Positions 19,791-28,630 of a stretch of 39,873 bases of DNA are shown piece by piece. The stretch is from contig JAIFND010000179.1 in assembly GCA_020047915.1 (NCBI GenBank), positions 1-39,873 of the forward strand, read 5' to 3'. The stretch is from a bacterium (GTDB lineage: Bacteria > Planctomycetota > UBA11346). Each line of letters starts with the position of its first letter. Position 1 is the stretch's first letter. The notes under the pieces are model-generated. The model searched no databases. It was not told the DNA's origin and was given only the letters and a program-made list of their open reading frames with translations. The position numbers and the translations under genes are program-made.

Positions 19791-19937
19791 GGGCGGGGGG
19801 CGGGGGGCGGGGGGGGGCGGGGGGCGGCGCAAGCGTACTGACGCCGTATCATCCCTCTTCCATCACGCGCCAAACCTGGTCATCGCTCGGATCGTGGATT
19901 GCTTTCGCTCCCCCTGCCCCCCGCCCCTCGCCCCCCG
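19791..19937. repeat. Heptamer inverted-array element E (CGGGGGG / CCCCCCG)
   Basis: Left arm 19794-19824: CGGGGGG, CGGGGGG, a unit expanded to CG9, then CGGGGGG. Right arm 19910-19937: CCCCCTG, CCCCCCG, CCCCTCG, CCCCCCG. The arms are complementary and about 85 bp apart. The left arm begins within ten bases of the sufD stop and the right arm ends seven bases before the sufS ATG. The G-rich strand has at least four runs of six G and could form a G-quadruplex. The lengthened G run suggests slippage or a base-calling problem. Confidence 0.85.
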
Positions 19938-19944
19938 CCTTCCC

Positions 19945-21153
19945 ATGACCTTCGACGCCGCCGCCATCCGCGCCCAGTTCCCCGGCCTCGACGATGCCCA
20001 GAAGGGCAAGCCCTTCGCCTATCTCGACACCGCTGCCACGGCGCAGAAGCCGCGCGTCGTCATCGAACGCATGACCGCCCTGCTCGGCCGTGAGTACGGC
20101 ACGGTGCATCGCGGCCTGTATCGGCGCGCCGCGCACACCACCAAGCTGTACGAGGATGCGCGCACCACGGTCGCACGCTTCCTGAACGCCGAGCGCGGCG
20201 AAATCGTGTTTACCGGCGGCTGCACCGACGCGATGAACTTGGTCGCCCACGCCTGGGGGCAAGCGCATCTGAAGCCCGGCGACCGCGTGCTGGTCAGCGG
20301 CATGGAGCACCACGCCGGGCTGGTCAGCTGGCAGGCCGCCGGCTTCCGCCCCGAGCCGATCCCCATCCTCGACGACGGCAGCCTCGACCTCGCGGCCTAT
20401 GACCGCCTGCTGGCGGCGGGCGGTGTGAAGCTGGTCGGCTGCGTGCATATCTCGAATGCTCTCGGAACGATCAACCCGGTCGCCGAACTGGCGCGCCGCG
20501 CGCACGCCGCCGGGGCGTTGTTCCTGGTCGATGCGGCGCAGAGCGCCCCGCACCTGCCCCTCGATGTACGCGCCCTCGACTGCGACTTCCTCGCCTTCGG
20601 TGGCCACAAGGTCTATGGCCCGACCGGCATCGGCGTGCTCTATGGCCGCAAAGCCGTGCTGGAATCAATACCGCCGTGGCGCGGCGGCGGTGAGATGATC
20701 GAGCGCGTGTCCTTCGCCGGCACCACCTACGCCGCGCCTCCCGCGCGCTTCGAGGCCGGCACCCCGCCGATCGTCGAAGCGATAGGCCTGGGCGTGGCGC
20801 TGGAATGGATGATGGAGCTCGACCGCGCCGCCGCGCTGGCGCACGAGGAGGCGCTGTTCGCCTACGCCGAGCTGCGCCTGGCAACGATCCCCGGCCTCCG
20901 CCGCATCGGTACCGCCGCGAGCCGTGCCGGTGTACTGTCCTTCACCCTGCCGGGCGCGCATCCCGCCGACCTCGCCAACGTCCTCGACATGGAGAACGTC
21001 GCGATCCGCGCCGGCCACCACTGCGCCCAACCGGTGATGGAGCGCTTCGGCGTGCCGGCCACGGCGCGGGCGTCACTGGGGGTCTATTCGAGCCGCGAGG
21101 ACATCGATCGGTTGCATGCAGGGTTGATGACCTGCGTGCGGTTGTTTGGTTGA
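19945..21153 (+). CDS. sufS: Cysteine desulfurase SufS
   Basis: 402-residue class II (SufS/CsdA-type) PLP-dependent cysteine desulfurase, which supplies sulfur for cluster assembly. Visible are the N-terminal AYLDTAATAQKP, VSGMEHHAGLVSWQ, FLVDAAQSAPHLPLDV, the Schiff-base Lys in AFGGHKVYGPTGIGVLYG (about residue 222) and the catalytic Cys in RAGHHCAQPVMERF (about residue 357). ATG 19945 is chosen because MTFDAAAIRAQFPGLD matches the family start; a longer upstream frame runs through the repeat. No sufE gene is present in the window, so the sulfur acceptor is unclear. Confidence 0.95.
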   Translation: MTFDAAAIRAQFPGLDDAQKGKPFAYLDTAATAQKPRVVIERMTALLGREYGTVHRGLYRRAAHTTKLYEDARTTVARFLNAERGEIVFTGGCTDAMNLVAHAWGQAHLKPGDRVLVSGMEHHAGLVSWQAAGFRPEPIPILDDGSLDLAAYDRLLAAGGVKLVGCVHISNALGTINPVAELARRAHAAGALFLVDAAQSAPHLPLDVRALDCDFLAFGGHKVYGPTGIGVLYGRKAVLESIPPWRGGGEMIERVSFAGTTYAAPPARFEAGTPPIVEAIGLGVALEWMMELDRAAALAHEEALFAYAELRLATIPGLRRIGTAASRAGVLSFTLPGAHPADLANVLDMENVAIRAGHHCAQPVMERFGVPATARASLGVYSSREDIDRLHAGLMTCVRLFG

Positions 21154-21181
21154 GCGGGCGGGGGCGCCCGCGCCCCCGGGG
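21154..21181. repeat. GC-rich palindromic repeat, copy 2
   Basis: GCGGGCGGGGGCGCCCGCGC followed by CCCCGGGG lies directly after the sufS stop. The GGGGGCGCCCGCGCCCCC core is a near palindrome, shared with the copies near 8873, 22582 and 39630. It could end the suf transcript. Confidence 0.6.
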
Positions 21182-21218
21182 ATTGCCCGACGCACGCTGA
21201 CGCGATGCTGCGCGCGCC

Positions 21219-22541
21219 ATGGCCACCACTGATCTGATCTTCGCCTCCCGTGACGCGCATCGCGCCTGGCTCACCAGCCAGGCCAAGCTGCCCAAGGGCT
21301 TTCGCGTCGGCGTGACACGCTTCGAATTCGTGCCCGCCGAGGCACCCAAGCCGGCGAAGATGGCGATCACGGTCATCGCCAGCGACACGCCGAGTCCGGC
21401 CTTCGCAGCGATGTTCACGCGCAACGCCTTCCCCGGTGCGCCGGTCATCGTCGGCCGCCAGCGCCTGGGCGAAGCGGCGCTCGGCGCCATCGTCATCAAC
21501 AACAAGATCAGCAACGTCTGCGCACCGGGCGGGGTCGCCGACAGCGAGGCGATCTGCGCCGAGGCCGGCCGCCTGCTGAACATCCCAGCCAGCGCCGTGC
21601 TGCCCTCCAGCACCGGCGTGATCGGCTGGAAGCTGCCGGTTGCGCAGATGCTACCCGCCATGCCAGGTGCGGTCGACGCGCTGTCGGACGCGCACGGCAT
21701 CCTGCCCGCAGCCGAGGGCATCTGCACTACCGACCTCTACCCGAAGATCCGCCGCATCGACCTGCCGGGCGGCTCGATCGTCGGCATCGCCAAGGGCGCC
21801 GGCATGATCGAGCCGAACCTGGCGACCATGCTGGTGTATATCCTCACCGATCTGCGCATCGCTCGTGACGACCTGCGCGCATCACTCTCCGAGGCGGTCG
21901 GGACGACCTTCAACCGCATGACCATCGACAGCGACACCTCGACCAGCGACACCGTGGTGGCGTGGTCGAGCGGGCTGGGCGGGGCGGTCACCACGGCTGA
22001 TTTCACCGCCGCCCTACGCCAGGTCTGCGCCGATCTCACCGAAGATGTGGTCAGGAATGGCGAGGGTGTGCATCATGTCGTGCGCTACCGCGTGTCCGGC
22101 GCTCCGGATGCCGCCACGGCCACGGCCATCGGCAAGAGCATCGCCAACAGCCCGTTATTCCAGTGCGCGCTGTGCGGCAATGATCCCAATGTCGGACGGC
22201 TGGTGGCGGCGATCGGCAAGGAGGCCGGCGCCCGCTGGCCTGGTCTCGATCTGTCGCACCTGCGCCTGGCCGTTGGCGGCATCGAGGTGTTCAGCCAACA
22301 GGCCTTCCGCCTCGACCGGAGCAAGGAGACTGCGCTGGTCGCGCACATGAAGTCGGCCGAACTCTACGTCAGCGTTCCACCGGCCGATGGACTCACCTTC
22401 CGTCCGCCCGTGTCGTGGCCACCGCATGAACGCAGCGTGCTGGTCGAGATTGATCTGGGTACCGGTCTGGCCAGCGCCGAGGTTCTGGGCGCCGACCGCA
22501 CGCACGAGTACATCAGCGAGAACGCGGACTACCGGTCCTGA
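21219..22541 (+). CDS. argJ: Glutamate N-acetyltransferase ArgJ
   Basis: 440-residue ArgJ, which transfers acetyl from N-acetylornithine to glutamate in the arginine cycle. Family marks are STGVIGWKLP, the self-cleavage region KGAGMIEPNLATML with the nucleophile Thr (about residue 207), FNRMTIDSDTSTSDT and CGNDPNVGRLVAAIG. The N-terminal block reads NNKISNVCAPGG, a divergent form of the NSGNANACTG block. Length is slightly above the usual 390-410. Whether it also acts as N-acetylglutamate synthase cannot be told from sequence. It stands alone, between a GC palindrome and a terminator. Confidence 0.93.
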   Translation: MATTDLIFASRDAHRAWLTSQAKLPKGFRVGVTRFEFVPAEAPKPAKMAITVIASDTPSPAFAAMFTRNAFPGAPVIVGRQRLGEAALGAIVINNKISNVCAPGGVADSEAICAEAGRLLNIPASAVLPSSTGVIGWKLPVAQMLPAMPGAVDALSDAHGILPAAEGICTTDLYPKIRRIDLPGGSIVGIAKGAGMIEPNLATMLVYILTDLRIARDDLRASLSEAVGTTFNRMTIDSDTSTSDTVVAWSSGLGGAVTTADFTAALRQVCADLTEDVVRNGEGVHHVVRYRVSGAPDAATATAIGKSIANSPLFQCALCGNDPNVGRLVAAIGKEAGARWPGLDLSHLRLAVGGIEVFSQQAFRLDRSKETALVAHMKSAELYVSVPPADGLTFRPPVSWPPHERSVLVEIDLGTGLASAEVLGADRTHEYISENADYRS

Positions 22542-22581
22542 AACGCAGAAAGGCCAGCCTCACGGCTGGCCTTTCTGCGTT
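22542..22581 (+). terminator. Strong hairpin terminator after argJ
   Basis: Perfect 18-bp stem with a 4-base loop (TCAC): AACGCAGAAAGGCCAGCC pairs with GGCTGGCCTTTCTGCGTT. It starts on the base after the argJ stop. The AAAGG/CCTTT parts give short T tracts on both strands, so it may stop transcription from argJ and from the convergent gene at 22611. Confidence 0.85.
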
Positions 22582-22610
22582 GGGCGGGCCAGGGCGCCCG
22601 CGCTCCCGGG
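22582..22610. repeat. GC-rich palindromic repeat, copy 3
   Basis: GGGCGGGCCAGGGCGCCCGC followed by GCTCCCGGG fills the space between the argJ terminator and the stop of the convergent gene at 22611. It shares the core GGGCGCCCGCG with the other copies but is more diverged. Confidence 0.55.
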
Positions 22611-24263
22611 CTATTTCTTGCCCTGGTTCACCTGGGCGTAGCGGTAGTACACTTCCAGACACAGCGTATTGTAGGCGGTGCTCAGGACACGGCCGATCTT
22701 ATGGCCGTGGAAGTTGGTGCCCTCAAAGTCCCAGCTGCCGTCGAAGCAGCCGTCGCCCTTGCGCTGGGCATTGACCAGCATGTCGCGCACGCTGGAGTTC
22801 CACACCTTCCACTTGTCGCCACCCACCTGGAAGACGCCCAGGGTGTTGTAGTACATGTAGTAGGTGTTGGTCGGATAGGCCTTGGGGGTCTGCTTGTTCA
22901 TCACGAAGTTGGCCAGGGTCTCCAGCATCGGATCGCCGGCGCGGTGGCCGAGGAACACGGCGCAGACCATGCCCACCGGGGCCATGTTCTGATGGCCAAA
23001 TCCCTTCTCATAGGACTTCTCACCGGTCGTCCAGCAGTAGCTGAACAGACTCTCATCCTTGTAGATATCCAGCTTCTGCCAGTCGGGACGACCTTCCTTG
23101 CCGTCGTTATTCGCCTTCCAGGCCTGCTCGAGCCACTGCTTCGAGCCTTCCATCGCGTTACCGATGGTCAGGCCACCAGCATAGGCGCTCTTGAGGGCCA
23201 TGACATTCCAGCCGGTTACCGAGGCATCATTGCGCTTGCTCGGCTTGGAGTAGTCCCAGCCCAGGCCGTAGGCGTTACCATCGTCCTTGTTCTGGCGGCT
23301 GATGATCACATCGACGCCCTTCTGCGTCGGCTCGCGCAGGTCCTTGTCCGAGGTCATCGCGTAGGCTTCAGCCAGGGCCATGGTGGCGACGGGATGCTCG
23401 TAGTTGCGCGCGCCCAGCAGACCGTCGGGCTTCTGCACCGAGAGCAGGTAGTCGATGCCCTTCTTCACGGTGGGCTTGAACTTGTTGGCCGTCTTGTGGT
23501 CGTAGCCGGCACCGAGGAACGCCAAGAGGGCGTAGCCGGTCATCGCGGCGTTGACCTCTTCAGCCGAGTGACCTTCATAAGCACCCGGCTCGCACTTGGG
23601 GTCCTCGGTGCAGTTCTGGAAGTACTTCTCGGCATCCCACATGCCGTTGGGCGACTGGTGCTTCTTGAACCAGCGCAGCGCGGCGTCCACCGCGCTCTCC
23701 GAGCCCTTGGAACCGCCGCCGCGACCGACTGCGCGACGCTTGCCGCCGCCGCTGCGGCTGCCGAACATGCCGGCGCTGCCGCCGCCCGCGCCGATCGCCA
23801 TGAAGGCACCCTGGCCGCCCATCTCGGAGTCGGCGACAGCTTCTTCGCGACCCTTGGCCACGTTGCTGTCGGTCTCCTCTTCACGGGTGGTGACATCCTC
23901 GACCGGCTCGATCTGGGTGATCGGATTCGGATTGTCGGACTGCACTGCGATGTCGAGCTCGACCTTGGGTTCGAGCAGTTCACGCTCGAGCTTGGGTTTC
24001 TCCTCCTTCTTTTCAGGCGGAGGCGGGATCGACTGCACCCGCACCGGGGGCACTTCCTGCTCGGGCTCCTTGGCAAGGAAGTAGATCGTGCCCATCAGCA
24101 TGATCATGGTTGCATGCAAGGCGCCGGATACGACCCAGCTGATGACACCAGCATACTTATGCTGACCGTCATCCTCCTCTTGCTGTTGCTCGGGATCGAT
24201 CGGGTTGCCGTTCTCGTCGAGCAGCTGCTCCTGCTGGTCGTCGTTCTGGTCCTGCTGGCTCAT
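22611..24263 (-). CDS. TonB-like membrane anchor fused to prenyltransferase/terpene-cyclase-fold domain
   Basis: 550 residues, started at ATG 24263 where AGGAG lies six bases upstream. Order: Gln/Asp/Glu-rich cytoplasmic tail (1-33); one membrane helix (about 35-57) containing SGALH, the SxxxH pattern of TonB; a Pro/Lys/Glu-rich spacer (VQSIPPPPEKKEEKPK); a Gly/Ser-rich linker; then an alpha/alpha-toroid domain (about 190-545) with repeats of the squalene-cyclase type (AALRWFKKHQSPNGMWD, KGIDYLLSVQKPDGLLGARN). The DxDD or DCTAE cyclase motifs are not seen. It is therefore probably not a cyclase. Large membrane-anchored proteins of this fold are common in Planctomycetota. The TonB-like part suggests coupling to an ExbB/ExbD motor, but none is in the window. 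Confidence 0.85.
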   Translation of the reverse strand: MSQQDQNDDQQEQLLDENGNPIDPEQQQEEDDGQHKYAGVISWVVSGALHATMIMLMGTIYFLAKEPEQEVPPVRVQSIPPPPEKKEEKPKLERELLEPKVELDIAVQSDNPNPITQIEPVEDVTTREEETDSNVAKGREEAVADSEMGGQGAFMAIGAGGGSAGMFGSRSGGGKRRAVGRGGGSKGSESAVDAALRWFKKHQSPNGMWDAEKYFQNCTEDPKCEPGAYEGHSAEEVNAAMTGYALLAFLGAGYDHKTANKFKPTVKKGIDYLLSVQKPDGLLGARNYEHPVATMALAEAYAMTSDKDLREPTQKGVDVIISRQNKDDGNAYGLGWDYSKPSKRNDASVTGWNVMALKSAYAGGLTIGNAMEGSKQWLEQAWKANNDGKEGRPDWQKLDIYKDESLFSYCWTTGEKSYEKGFGHQNMAPVGMVCAVFLGHRAGDPMLETLANFVMNKQTPKAYPTNTYYMYYNTLGVFQVGGDKWKVWNSSVRDMLVNAQRKGDGCFDGSWDFEGTNFHGHKIGRVLSTAYNTLCLEVYYRYAQVNQGKK

Positions 24264-24522
24264 GGCGGTCTCCTGCATTCCGGTAAACGTGGCTGGATGG
24301 CCAAGGTTCACAGAATGAGCATCGGGGCTGGCGGGGAGTCTATCGATTAGCCAAAACTGGGGATAGCGGCCCACTACCCCCTAGGAGAGGGTGGTGAGAC
24401 ACAGTGAACGGGTTCGTTTGGCCCCACACTGAGTCTGGGACTCAAGAATGCTGGAATGATGGATCGTCATTCCTGGATGCCCGGTGTGGACGAATGGCTC
24501 CCTGGAACTGCCGAACGGCGCG
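24264..24522. other. Intergenic region with several hairpins
   Basis: 259 bp without a gene, between two minus-strand genes. It should hold the promoter of the TonB-like gene (right to left) and the terminator of the ABC ATPase gene. Hairpins seen: CACTACCC (24373-24380) with GGGTGGTG (24390-24397); TGAGTC (24430-24435) with GACTCA (24439-24444); GGAATGA (24453-24459) with TCATTCC (24467-24473). The last two are enclosed by CCACAC (24424-24429) and GTGTGG (24484-24489), which gives a possible three-way junction. Confidence 0.55.
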
Positions 24523-25668
<1,146 letters not shown>

Positions 25669-25793
25669 GCGCGGCATGCTAGCAGGCCGCTCTCGTTTCG
25701 CCCAGTGCGGGGACGGCGGCGCGATGCAACCCGTCCACGCACCCTGGATACGCGCTGGCCGAGGCCGCAACGGGCCTATCCTCGAACGCGGAC

Positions 25794-26696
25794 ATGCCCA
25801 TCCCACTCGCCCTCGTCGCCGGATTCCTCGGGGCCGGCAAGACCACCTTCCTGGCCCGTTACGCCGCCCGCCTCGCACCGCGCCGGGTCGCCTTCCTGGT
25901 CAACGAGTTCGCCGCGACCGACGTCGATACCCCCCTCCTGGCGGCGGCCGCTTCCTGCGTGGTCGGGATCAGCGGCGGTTCGATCTTCTGCCGCTGCAAG
26001 GCGACCGAGTTCATCCGCCAGCTCTCCGGACTGACCGAAGAGTTCCCCGCTCTCGACGGGGTGGTGGTCGAGGCGAGCGGCATGGCCGATCCGTCGGCCG
26101 CCCGCAGCATGCTCGATGAGTCCGGTCTCGACCGGGTCTATCGCCTGGTCGGCACGGTGACCCTGGTCGATCCGGGCACTCTGCCCAAGATCCTCGACAC
26201 GCTGCCGGCAGCCGAGCGCCAGGTCGCCGCCGCCGACCTCGTGGTGATGAGCAAATCCGACCTCCACCCGCCGGAGGCGTTGGCGGCCTGCGAAGCCCTG
26301 GTGCGCGGGATCAACCCGGCCGCCCGGCTGCTGCGCGTGGTGCGCGGCGCCTGCGATCTCGACCTGCTCGCCCTCGATGCGACCCGCTGGGTGGATGGAG
26401 AAGTCGCGGAGTGCGCCGATCCGGCCCTGCTACCCGTCGAACTACCGTTTGATGGGCCAGTTGCCGCCGAGGCCCTGGCCGCCGCCATCGCCGCCCTGGG
26501 TGATGACCTGCAGCGTGCCAAGGGGTTCATCCCGACGCGCACGGGCTGGATCTACCTCGACTGGTCTGCCGGCCGTCTCGCGCTTACCCCGGCTGCCAGC
26601 GGTCGGGCAGGCTTGGCGCTGATCCTCCACCCCCGCGCCCGCGAGCGTGCCGCCGCGCTGGTCGCAGCGGTCGCCGCTGGTACCTTCGCCACCTGA
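25794..26696 (+). CDS. CobW/G3E-family GTPase, putative metal chaperone
   Basis: 300-residue G3E P-loop GTPase. Walker A is GFLGAGKTT (residues about 10-18), followed by FLVNEFA, Walker B-type [11 protein letters not shown] and the base-specificity motif SKSD in place of NKxD. The metal-binding CxCC of ZNG1/YjiA-type members is altered: the GGCxCC position reads GGSIFCRCK, leaving two Cys in a CxC arrangement. The C-terminal CobW domain is shortened ([15 protein letters not shown] is the recognisable part). Metal and client are unknown. An AraC regulator starts two bases downstream and is probably co-transcribed. Confidence 0.85.
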   Translation: MPIPLALVAGFLGAGKTTFLARYAARLAPRRVAFLVNEFAATDVDTPLLAAAASCVVGISGGSIFCRCKATEFIRQLSGLTEEFPALDGVVVEASGMADPSAARSMLDESGLDRVYRLVGTVTLVDPGTLPKILDTLPAAERQVAAADLVVMSKSDLHPPEALAACEALVRGINPAARLLRVVRGACDLDLLALDATRWVDGEVAECADPALLPVELPFDGPVAAEALAAAIAALGDDLQRAKGFIPTRTGWIYLDWSAGRLALTPAASGRAGLALILHPRARERAAALVAAVAAGTFAT

Positions 26697-26698
26697 AT

Positions 26699-27823
26699 AT
26701 GGCCCCGCTGACGCGCAGCCTCCACTCCGAACTCGCCTCCCGCTGGAGCGCAGCCTGGCCGGGCAGCAGCCTGGTCGCCTGCACCTCCGACGGCGAGACG
26801 GTGCACGGCCGCTGGCCGGCCGGGTTCACCAAGGCCAAGGCCGCGCACGCCATCGCCGAGGCGCTGCGCTGGGGCGAGCCCTGCGTCACCGAGGGCGCCG
26901 GCTCCTTCAGCTGGGCGGTGCCGTTGACGCACAACGCCCTGGTCACCGGCGGACTGGTGGCACTGATCGGCGAGGGCCGGCTGTTCCCCTCCGGTCTCGA
27001 CGCTCCGGCCTTCGATGTGCGCGCCGCGTGCAGCGCCCTGCGCGAACTGGCGGAAGCCGCCAACCTGACCAACGCCGCGCTGCTGGCCAGCCACCGCGAG
27101 CACCACGAGCGCGAACGCCAGCGCGCCGCCTTCCTGCATGCGCTCAAACGCGGCGGTCTGGACGGGCTTGCCGCCACCTACCTGCGCGAGGAGGCGGCCC
27201 TGCTGGCGGCGGTGCGCGGCGGTGAACGCGGCCAGGCGCGCGCCATCCTCAACCGGATGCTGACCGGCATCTACCACCAGGCGGCGGGCAGCGTCGAGCA
27301 GGCCAAGGCCCTGCTGCTGGAACTGGTCGTACTGCTGCTGCGTACCGCGGTGGAGGCCGGCGGACGGCGCGACGTGCTGCTTGGCGGCGGAGTCGATCTG
27401 CTCGCCCTGGGTGGCATCCGCGATGAAGAGGAGCTGGCGCGTTGGCTGCGCCGCACCGTCGAGGCGGTGTTCGACAGCCTCGAATCGCGCCACCGCCGCG
27501 ACCCCGAGGAGGAGTTGTTCCAGCGCGTCACCCGGCTGATCAACGAGCGCTGCGACGAGGATCTCGGCCGCGACGAGGTCGCCACCGCGTTCGGCATCTC
27601 GCCGCAACGCCTGACCCGTGTGCTGCGCACCTACGCCGGACGCGGTTTCCTCGACGTGCTCAACCGCGCGCGCATCGACCGCGCCAAGGAACTGCTCGAT
27701 CACGGACGCAGCGCCCTGGACGTGGCACTGGAGACCGGCTTCGCCGACGCCAGCTACTTCACCAAGGTGTTCCGCCGGCTGACCGGCATGACCCCCAGCG
27801 CCTACCGCACGCGCAGCGGCTGA
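26699..27823 (+). CDS. AraC-family transcriptional regulator
   Basis: 374 residues. The C terminus (about 270-372) is the AraC double helix-turn-helix, with LGRDEVATAFGISPQRLTRVL as the first and DVALETGFADASYFTKVFRR as the second recognition unit, ending in MTPSAYRTR. The N-terminal part (about 1-270) is a sensor of uncertain type; it begins with a small alpha/beta domain (about 10-125), then a long helical region (SHREHHERERQRAAFLHALK) as in PocR-type regulators, but I cannot confirm that family. The close link to the CobW GTPase hints that it responds to metal or cofactor status, which is inference. Confidence 0.88.
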   Translation: MAPLTRSLHSELASRWSAAWPGSSLVACTSDGETVHGRWPAGFTKAKAAHAIAEALRWGEPCVTEGAGSFSWAVPLTHNALVTGGLVALIGEGRLFPSGLDAPAFDVRAACSALRELAEAANLTNAALLASHREHHERERQRAAFLHALKRGGLDGLAATYLREEAALLAAVRGGERGQARAILNRMLTGIYHQAAGSVEQAKALLLELVVLLLRTAVEAGGRRDVLLGGGVDLLALGGIRDEEELARWLRRTVEAVFDSLESRHRRDPEEELFQRVTRLINERCDEDLGRDEVATAFGISPQRLTRVLRTYAGRGFLDVLNRARIDRAKELLDHGRSALDVALETGFADASYFTKVFRRLTGMTPSAYRTRSG

Positions 27824-27875
27824 AGCGACGTGCCGGGATAGTCAACCTTTCCGCGCGGTGGGGGATAGACAGCGC

Positions 27876-27904
27876 TTGTCCGCGCCGTCCGACAGCGGCA
27901 TACT
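27876..27904 (+). promoter_or_regulatory. Candidate sigma-70-type promoter giving a leaderless mRNA
   Basis: TTGTCC (27876-27881) and CATACT (27899-27904), each matching four of six consensus bases, are 17 bp apart. The expected start of transcription, six to seven bases after the -10 box, falls on or beside ATG 27911. There is no room for a Shine-Dalgarno, so translation would be leaderless. No biological data support it. Confidence 0.4.
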
Positions 27905-27910
27905 GCAAGC

Positions 27911-28630
27911 ATGCGCATCCTCCTGCCTGTGATCCTGGCTGCGACCCTCGCCGCCGGTGACAGCGACTACCAGCAATTCGACGGCCGGGCAATGCTCGGC
28001 ATCAACATGACGCCGCCCAGCGCCGCGACCCAGACCAGCAACGGCACCGATCCCGGCCTGGGCGTCGAAGCCCAGCAGGTCTATCCCGGCACGGCCGCTC
28101 AGCGCATGGGCGTGCAGCCGGGCGATCTGATCACCATGCTCAACGGCGGCACCATCGGCTCGATGAACGACCTGCGCAACGAGGTCGCCCTCGCTGGCGT
28201 CGGCGGCGACGTCGTGCTCGAGGTCATGCGCAACGGTGAGCGCCTGGTGCTGCAGGAGAAGCTCAGCGAATGGCCGGCGAACATCCCCTACCAGCCGATC
28301 GATGAAGCGGCCGAGCGCCGCTTCCGCGACTGGCAGGCCCGCCGCCTGGACCGCACCCAGCAGGCGGTCGCCTCGCTGCGCAAGCAGGTCGAAGATCTCG
28401 AACGCAAGACCGGCGACGGCGCCAAGTCCAACGCGGGTCAGCGTGGCCCTGTCTCGCCGATGCAGGCCATGGGCCTGCCGGCCAGCCAGGCCCTGGCCGC
28501 CCTGCCCGCCTTCAAGCTCACCCTGCGCACGGCACACGACGCGGCCGACAGCGGCAGCGTCGTGCCCGGCCGCACCACCGCCTGGGATGCCCGCGTCCTC
28601 GTCGGCACCTCCATCCCGGTCATCTTCTAA
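27911..28630 (+). CDS. Exported PDZ-domain protein with coiled coil
   Basis: 239 residues with a short signal peptide (MRILLPVILAATLAAG). A PDZ domain covers about 30-120 (YPGTAAQRMGVQPGDLITML). It is followed by a charged helical segment (about 130-175, RRLDRTQQAVASLRKQVEDLERK) likely to form a coiled coil, and a tail of unknown fold. No protease domain is present, so it should be a periplasmic adaptor or binding protein. Its TAA stop is directly followed by the ATG of a second PDZ protein with the same layout, suggesting an old duplication and joint expression. Confidence 0.82.
   Translation: MRILLPVILAATLAAGDSDYQQFDGRAMLGINMTPPSAATQTSNGTDPGLGVEAQQVYPGTAAQRMGVQPGDLITMLNGGTIGSMNDLRNEVALAGVGGDVVLEVMRNGERLVLQEKLSEWPANIPYQPIDEAAERRFRDWQARRLDRTQQAVASLRKQVEDLERKTGDGAKSNAGQRGPVSPMQAMGLPASQALAALPAFKLTLRTAHDAADSGSVVPGRTTAWDARVLVGTSIPVIF

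Noticed and set aside
22701-24350. A long plus-strand frame opposite the TonB-like gene
   Set aside because: Antisense shadow; the minus-strand gene has a Shine-Dalgarno, a membrane anchor and a recognisable fold.
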